NCBI RefSeq assembly: GCF_014534655.1
Contig: NZ_JACVVD010000017.1
Span: forward strand, 1 to 64,000
DNA: 64,000 bases
Direction of reading: 5' to 3'
Source: Paenibacillus sedimenti
GTDB lineage: Bacteria > Bacillota > Bacilli > Paenibacillales > NBRC-103111
The translations under genes were made by a program, and so were the position numbers. How positions within the stretch are numbered: the first letter of the stretch is position 1; the number at the start of each line of letters is the position of its first letter. Under the pieces are notes generated by a model. That model saw nothing but the letters and a program-made list of their open reading frames with translations, searched no databases and had not been told where the DNA came from. Of this stretch, positions 58,971 to 64,000 are shown piece by piece.

Positions 58971-59064
58971 TTCACATGAAGCTCACTAATTGTTCCCATA
59001 TCCCGATGGATGCAACTGTATTATAATGATGAATACAATAATTTTTCGCCAAGTGGTGATCCCG

Positions 59065-60849
59065 ATGCTCCAAACATTCATGAAAAAAACGAACAATATC
59101 CGCATCAAACATAAGATCATTCTGGCATTCATTCTGGTCGTTGTAATTCCTGTATTAATCGTCGGCGTGTTCCTGACGAATGCGTTCCGGCAATCCGTGC
59201 TGAACGATGCGATAGGACAGACTTCGAACAACGTCGAAAAAATCAATAAACATGCCTCCGATATTCTTCGAATTCCCATCGAAATTTCCAGCAAACTGAT
59301 GATTGACCCGAGACTGGAACGTATCGTCAATACGCAATATCAATCCATATACGAAGTTGTAAGCGCTTATAAAGAGTTTCAGGACTTTACCGACTTTGTC
59401 AAACTATACAAAGAGGTCGATAATGTCCGCTTTTACACGACCAATCCGACACTGCTTAACAATTGGAGTTTCATCCAACCCACGCCGGAGATTACGGATA
59501 GTTTCTGGTATCAGGAAGCGATGAACAAAAAGACGGAGAAAATCAGCTGGTATTTCATCGAGGATGAAACGAAGAACAACCGGAAATTGCTCAGTCTGGT
59601 GAAACGCATTTATTTTGCCAACTACCGTTCCAGCGGGGTTCTGGTTATTGATGTCAATCAGGATGAGTTGAATGCGATCGTCAGCCACGAGCTGTTCGAT
59701 ACGATGATTATGGATGGAAAAGGAACGATTGTCGCTGCCAAAAATACCGATTGGGTAGGCAAGCAGTTGGGCGATCTCGATTTTGGCAAGGATTTCCCGG
59801 ATAAACCGGAAGGCACCTATCAAACGAAATTCAAGGGCAAGGACTCTAAAGTCGTGATCAACGATCTCATACCGACGCTAAGCGACAGCGGATTGCGAAT
59901 TGTATCCGTATTCACGGTGGAAAGCATCGTCGGCGAAGCCAACAAGATCATCTACATGGGCCTGTATATTACATTAGCCAGCTTATTGGTTGCATTGGTT
60001 CTCATTTATTTTTCTTCACATATGCTGACTTCCCGGATGCTCCAATTAAATAAGCAAATCAATAAAGTAGCGCTGGGAGACTTGAACGCAACCTCGGAAA
60101 TTGACGGTTATGATGAGATCGGCATGCTCTCGAGGCAATTCAATAATATGGTGCGAAGCATCCGGGAGCTGATGGACGAGGTTCATGAGTCGAACCGGAT
60201 CAACAACCAGCTCGAGCTGCGGCAAAAAGAGATCAAGCTGAAAATGATGGCGAGTCAAATCAATCCGCATTTCCTGTTCAATGCGCTGGAATCGATCCGC
60301 ATGAAAGCCCATCTGAAGGGGGAGGCCGAAATATCGGGCATCGTCCGGACGCTGGGGAAGCTGATGCGCAAGAAGCTCGAAATCATGGGCAGCTTGATCC
60401 CGCTGAAGGATGAGCTGGAGATGGTTCGCTGCTACCTGGACATACAGCAGTTCCGCTTTGGGGATCGGCTCACCTATGAAATCCATCCGGATCCGGCAGC
60501 CGGCGACAAGAAAATTACGCCTCTTATCGTACAGCCGATCGTGGAAAATGCCGTTATTCATGGACTTGAATTCATCGAGACGGGCGGCATGGTTCGGGTT
60601 CTGGCAGCTGTGAACGATAACCATTTGCGCATTGACGTGATCGATAACGGTATCGGCATTAGCGCGTCTAGATTGCTAGAGATTGAGCAGTCGCTAAACG
60701 ATATGGAAGATAAGAAGGAGCACAGGATCGGCATGCGCAACGTGCATCAACGGCTGAAACTTATGTATGGCGATGCCTACGGCTTGTCGATTGTGACAGA
60801 GGAAGGCAAGGGGACGCGGATTCACTTTTCAATACCTATTCAGGGGTGA
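59065..60849 (+). CDS. YesM-type sensor histidine kinase
   Basis: 594 residues. The first membrane helix (about 20-40) is followed by an extracytoplasmic dCache-like sensor to about 295, a second helix, HAMP (KQINKVALGDLNATSEIDGYDEIG), the His_kinase box SQINPHFLFNALESIRMKA (His about 404) and HATPase. It probably senses a sugar signal via the neighbouring importer. ATG 59065 follows GGTGAT by five bases; the longer frame from 58990 covers promoter sequence. It is paired with the YesN-like regulator four bases downstream. Confidence 0.85.
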   Translation: MLQTFMKKTNNIRIKHKIILAFILVVVIPVLIVGVFLTNAFRQSVLNDAIGQTSNNVEKINKHASDILRIPIEISSKLMIDPRLERIVNTQYQSIYEVVSAYKEFQDFTDFVKLYKEVDNVRFYTTNPTLLNNWSFIQPTPEITDSFWYQEAMNKKTEKISWYFIEDETKNNRKLLSLVKRIYFANYRSSGVLVIDVNQDELNAIVSHELFDTMIMDGKGTIVAAKNTDWVGKQLGDLDFGKDFPDKPEGTYQTKFKGKDSKVVINDLIPTLSDSGLRIVSVFTVESIVGEANKIIYMGLYITLASLLVALVLIYFSSHMLTSRMLQLNKQINKVALGDLNATSEIDGYDEIGMLSRQFNNMVRSIRELMDEVHESNRINNQLELRQKEIKLKMMASQINPHFLFNALESIRMKAHLKGEAEISGIVRTLGKLMRKKLEIMGSLIPLKDELEMVRCYLDIQQFRFGDRLTYEIHPDPAAGDKKITPLIVQPIVENAVIHGLEFIETGGMVRVLAAVNDNHLRIDVIDNGIGISASRLLEIEQSLNDMEDKKEHRIGMRNVHQRLKLMYGDAYGLSIVTEEGKGTRIHFSIPIQG

Positions 60850-60853
60850 GTGT

Positions 60854-62389
60854 ATGTACAAAGTATTGATTGTTGACGATGAGCCTACGATTCGCGCGGG
60901 TTTGCAAACTTTGATCGATTGGGAGCATTATGGCTTCAAGGTTGTGGGAGATGCGATGAACGGGCGGGAAGCGCTGAGCAAATATGACGAGCTGGCGCCT
61001 CACCTCATCATCATCGACATACGCATGCCGGTCATGGATGGGCTGCAGGTGATTGAGCAGATTCGCGCAACGGACACTTCATGCCGGTTCCTCATTCTGA
61101 CGGGATACGCCGATTTCGAGTACGCGAAGAGGGCCATTCTCGGGCGTGTGGACGGCTACATTCTCAAGCCGGTGGATGAGGAGGAAATGATCGCTGAACT
61201 CGTACGCGTTCACAAGCATTTACAAAAGCAAGACGAGTTAGAGAATATAACCGCACAAAGTGCGAGCAGGCGCAGAGAGGAACTCATACAAGCTTTGCTT
61301 GCTGCCGATACAGTGCAGCTGCAGCTTCCCTCCGCTGATCTTGAAGGCTTGATCGGTGCGTCGAAGGGAGGGTATCAAGTACTCTTGATTCAGCCTGCTA
61401 CAACGCAAGCCTCTGATTCCCGTCTCTATTCGACGATCAAACAAGGCCTCATCGATAAATTCGAGAGTGCCGAACGCGGTGTTGTTTTTAGCTCGCATTC
61501 CTGTCTTGGCATTCTTTTGAAGGAGCCGGTTGCAGATGCGCGTGCAAGGAGAACCGTCTATAGTGAGATACGATCCTGCTTACCGGAGATTTCGTTTCAC
61601 GTTGCAATAGGATCTGCAGTCAAGCAAATCAAAGATGTTAGCGTTTCCTTCCAGGAAGCCGCTGAATTGCTGACCTATCATTATCTGTGCGCCGATGAGC
61701 TTATCGTGCGGCATAACGTGAACCTTGACGGCGACCATCCTGCGATACCGGATATGGCCTCCCTCGCCGAGAAGCTCTACTATGCGATTGATCTGGGCAA
61801 CAGAGAAAGCCTGGAGCGTTTGCTTGAGCGGACAGGCGCTGAGCTTGTTGCCTGCGACCGCAGCGAGTCTGGTTTGAAGACGAACTATGCGCAGCTCACT
61901 TCGCTGGCTTTGAATAAGCTGGCCGGACAAAATGATAAAACGTATACGATTGTGCAGGACTCTATGTCCATCATTGCGCAAATTTATGTACAGCCGAATT
62001 TGGCTGCGCTGCAAGCGTGCCTTCGCCGGCAATTATGCGACTTAGCGTCACGGATCAGCGGCTCCGGCAATGAGCCCGTCCTGAAACAAGTCATGGATTT
62101 CATCGAGCGGCATTATGCCGAGAACTTGAAGCTGGATACGTTAGCCGAGCTGTTCAATTATACGAGCGGGTATTTAGGCAAAATTTTCAAAAATTACACA
62201 GGCGCTCACTTTCATACCTACCTGGATCAAGTCCGCATCCGGAAAGCGATCGAGCTGCTGGGCGAAGGCCTCAAGGTGCACCAGGTCGCCGAGCGCGTCG
62301 GCTATGCGAACGCAGACTATTTTCACAGCAAGTTCAAGAAGTATGTGGGCGAATCGCCCTCGTCGTATAAAGGAAAAGCGGCGAAGTAA
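60854..62389 (+). CDS. YesN-type AraC response regulator
   Basis: 511 residues. The N-terminal receiver has phosphoacceptor Asp54 (HLIIIDIRMPVMDG) and Lys104 region (ILKPVDEEE). A middle region of about 270 residues follows, then two AraC HTH motifs at the C-terminus (LKLDTLAELFNYTSGYLGKIFK; VHQVAERVGYANADYFHSKFKKYVG). It is the cognate partner of the kinase upstream and the likely activator of the sugar ABC genes beginning at 62600. Confidence 0.9.
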   Translation: MYKVLIVDDEPTIRAGLQTLIDWEHYGFKVVGDAMNGREALSKYDELAPHLIIIDIRMPVMDGLQVIEQIRATDTSCRFLILTGYADFEYAKRAILGRVDGYILKPVDEEEMIAELVRVHKHLQKQDELENITAQSASRRREELIQALLAADTVQLQLPSADLEGLIGASKGGYQVLLIQPATTQASDSRLYSTIKQGLIDKFESAERGVVFSSHSCLGILLKEPVADARARRTVYSEIRSCLPEISFHVAIGSAVKQIKDVSVSFQEAAELLTYHYLCADELIVRHNVNLDGDHPAIPDMASLAEKLYYAIDLGNRESLERLLERTGAELVACDRSESGLKTNYAQLTSLALNKLAGQNDKTYTIVQDSMSIIAQIYVQPNLAALQACLRRQLCDLASRISGSGNEPVLKQVMDFIERHYAENLKLDTLAELFNYTSGYLGKIFKNYTGAHFHTYLDQVRIRKAIELLGEGLKVHQVAERVGYANADYFHSKFKKYVGESPSSYKGKAAK

Positions 62390-62432
62390 TTACCATTAGT
62401 TAGCGAAATTCCGACAACCCGGTATAAACCGC

Positions 62433-62466
62433 GGCCGATTCCTTTTTGCTAAGGGTCGGCCTTTTT
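62433..62466 (+). terminator. Terminator of the YesM/YesN pair
   Basis: GGCCGA plus CCTT pairs with AAGG plus TCGGCC around a short T-rich loop, followed by five T. Confidence 0.75.
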
Positions 62467-62599
62467 ACGCCGGCAGCTCGATCCGTCAAAATGCAAGCGC
62501 TATTTTGACATGATTAGAAGACGAATTTGCGCGGTATTATGAACGTGCGGCTTTCAGTAACATTAAGCTATCAGCAAAGGTAATGCTAGGAGGGACTAA

Positions 62600-63562
62600 A
62601 TGAAAACGCTAACTACCGACCAATCCGTCCTCCTCGGAGAGACGAAGAGGCGTTCGAAATTCTGGAAAAAAATGCTCCGCCAGCGGTATCTCTATTTGAT
62701 GTCGATCCCATTTGTCATATGGATTTTTATCTTTAATTATGTCCTTTTATGGGGATGGCTCATGGCTTTCCAGAAATTCAAACCCGGTAAGTCCATTCTT
62801 GAACAGCAGTGGGTCGGGTTGGATAACTTCAGGCAGCTGTTTACGGATGAGAGGTTCTACCTCGTGCTTCGCAATACACTGGGGATGAGTATCATGGGAC
62901 TTATTGTGAGTTTTACGATCCCAGTCCTGTTTGCCGTCATGATGGACGAGCTTCGGGGTCACTTATTCAAACGAACGATTCAGACGATCGCGTATTTGCC
63001 GCATTTTGTATCCTGGGTTGTGGTAGCCGGCATTGTGACCAAGATGCTTTCTATCGAAGGAGGCGCGGTCAATGAATTGCTCATGCAGCTGCATATCATT
63101 GATCAACCGGTGCAGTTCATGGCCAAAGGCAGCTGGTTTTGGAGCATCGTCACTGTCTCCGACATGTGGAAAGAGACAGGCTGGAACTCGATTATTTTCC
63201 TGGCAGCTATGGCAGGCATCGACCCCGAGCAGTACGAGGCGGCCACGATGGATGGCGCCGGCCGTTTTCGCCGGATCTGGCACATCACGCTTCCCGGCAT
63301 TCGTACGACGTTCATGGTCGTATTCATCCTGTCGATCGGCAACCTGATCAGCATCGGATTCGAGAAGCAGTACCAACTGCAAAACCAGCTCGTTACGGAC
63401 TATTCGGAAGTACTTGAAATTTATGCGCTCAAATATGGCATCCAGTTAGGACGATTTTCTTACGGAACGGCGATCAGCATATTCAGCTCTGTCGTCAGCG
63501 TCCTACTCGTCATCACGGCGAATTCGATCTACAAGAAGGTCACCAAAGAGACCGTTATTTAG
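62600..63562 (+). CDS. Sugar ABC transporter permease, LplB type
   Basis: 320 residues with six membrane helices. It has the LplB/YtcP-type opening (RQRYLYLMSIPFVIWIFIFNYVLLWGWLMAFQKFKPG) and the EAA loop QYEAATMDGAGRFRRIWHITLPGI. It is part of a carbohydrate importer of the lipoprotein-sugar class. AGGAGGG lies ahead of the ATG. It is paired with the partial permease 11 bases downstream. The substrate is likely an oligosaccharide; the binding protein should lie beyond the window. Confidence 0.88.
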   Translation: MKTLTTDQSVLLGETKRRSKFWKKMLRQRYLYLMSIPFVIWIFIFNYVLLWGWLMAFQKFKPGKSILEQQWVGLDNFRQLFTDERFYLVLRNTLGMSIMGLIVSFTIPVLFAVMMDELRGHLFKRTIQTIAYLPHFVSWVVVAGIVTKMLSIEGGAVNELLMQLHIIDQPVQFMAKGSWFWSIVTVSDMWKETGWNSIIFLAAMAGIDPEQYEAATMDGAGRFRRIWHITLPGIRTTFMVVFILSIGNLISIGFEKQYQLQNQLVTDYSEVLEIYALKYGIQLGRFSYGTAISIFSSVVSVLLVITANSIYKKVTKETVI

Positions 63563-63573
63563 GAGGGCAAGTC

Positions 63574-64000
63574 ATGCCTGCGCATATGAAAAGAAACTAT
63601 ACGGAGCTCGCTTTCGACGTGCTGCTCTATATCATCATGATCTTGGTGACGATTGCCACCCTGTATCCGTTTCTGAATGTTCTCGCCATATCCCTCAATG
63701 ATTCCGTGGATACGGTCAAAGGCGGCATTTATATTTGGCCAAGGGAGTTCACCCTGCAAAATTATAAAACGATTTTCCGCTATCCGGGGCTCATCACGGG
63801 CTTCCAGAATTCCGTTTTGCGAACGGTTATCGGTTCGGTGTTAGGCGTTCTTAGCGCTTCCATGGTCGCTTACGTTCTGGCGCGCAAAGATTTTCAAGCA
63901 CGCAGGCCGATGTCCGTCATGTTCGCGATGACGCTATACTTTTCAGGCGGTTTGGTGCCCGTATATATGCTGATGCGGAACCTGCATTTGATCAACACGT
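63574..64000 (+). CDS. Sugar ABC transporter permease, LplC type (cut by window end)
   Basis: The first 142 codons of the second permease. ATG 63574 follows AGGAGGG by six bases. The N-terminus (ELAFDVLLYIIMILVTIATLYPFLNVLAISLND) and FTLQNYKTIFRYPGL are typical of LplC/YtcP partners. The frame is open to the window edge at TLYFSGGLVPVYMLMRNLHL. Confidence 0.88.
   Translation, partial: MPAHMKRNYTELAFDVLLYIIMILVTIATLYPFLNVLAISLNDSVDTVKGGIYIWPREFTLQNYKTIFRYPGLITGFQNSVLRTVIGSVLGVLSASMVAYVLARKDFQARRPMSVMFAMTLYFSGGLVPVYMLMRNLHLINT

Noticed and set aside
1..64000. tRNA, rRNA, phage, integrase or insertion-sequence genes
   Set aside because: None recognised on either strand; transposase or integrase motifs are absent from all credible frames.

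Overview
The window reads as chromosomal DNA of a spore-forming, low-to-moderate GC Firmicute, most likely Paenibacillus or a close relative. The evidence is a SinI/SinR pair, a KinB-like sporulation kinase, a YesM/YesN two-component pair in front of LplB/LplC-type sugar permeases, strong AAGGAGG ribosome binding sites, and frequent TTG/GTG starts. No rRNA, tRNA, CRISPR array, phage or insertion sequence was recognised.

Layout. 0-7.3 kb is a loosely packed, partly decayed stretch. It holds two coupled membrane proteins, a small membrane protein, an NAD(P)-binding protein, a broken aldo/keto reductase fused by a junction to a broken carbohydrate-binding protein with a 12-G tract, an FkbM methyltransferase and an SDR dehydrogenase. 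7.3-28.2 kb is the main point of interest: a large envelope or exopolysaccharide locus. It contains GlmU, GlmM and GlmS (UDP-GlcNAc supply), SinI/SinR, a leftward operon (HEAT-repeat protein, processive GT2 synthase, degenerate response regulator, membrane-anchored glycosidase-like protein) and a rightward operon (UbiA-family polyprenyl-phosphate phosphoribosyltransferase-like enzyme, SMR-type small transporter, DUF212 phosphatase-like protein, GT-C transferase, second glycosidase-like protein). Two exported TIM-barrel-like paralogues lie at its outer edges. Six copies of a 14-bp palindrome, TTCNTTWTAANGAA, resembling the SinR operator, occur at two promoters of this locus.

28.2-36.4 kb carries a TetR regulator with palindromic operators and its SRPBCC target gene, a coiled/OB-like protein, a large secreted GH43-type glycosidase, a thioredoxin-like protein and an EamA transporter. 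36.4-42.2 kb is a methyltransferase plus NikABCDE-type metal-chelate ABC importer operon preceded by a Zur-like box, which suggests zinc-responsive metallophore uptake. 42.3-50.1 kb has a WG-repeat protein, a relic of a discoidin-domain protein, and a giant two-module P-type ATPase flanked by four small proteins. 50.2-58.9 kb has polyphosphate kinase, a KinB-like kinase, a LysR regulator divergent from transketolase and transaldolase, an orphan APS kinase and a YhcH-family protein. 59.0-64.0 kb is a YesM/YesN sensor-regulator pair and the start of a sugar ABC importer, cut by the window end.

Working model for the main locus (inference): GlmS/M/U make UDP-GlcNAc for the GT2 synthase. The UbiA/SMR/DUF212/GT-C cassette makes, flips and transfers a polyprenyl-phosphate pentose onto an external acceptor. 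The anchored glycosidase-like proteins trim or process the product. SinI/SinR links the whole to the biofilm decision.
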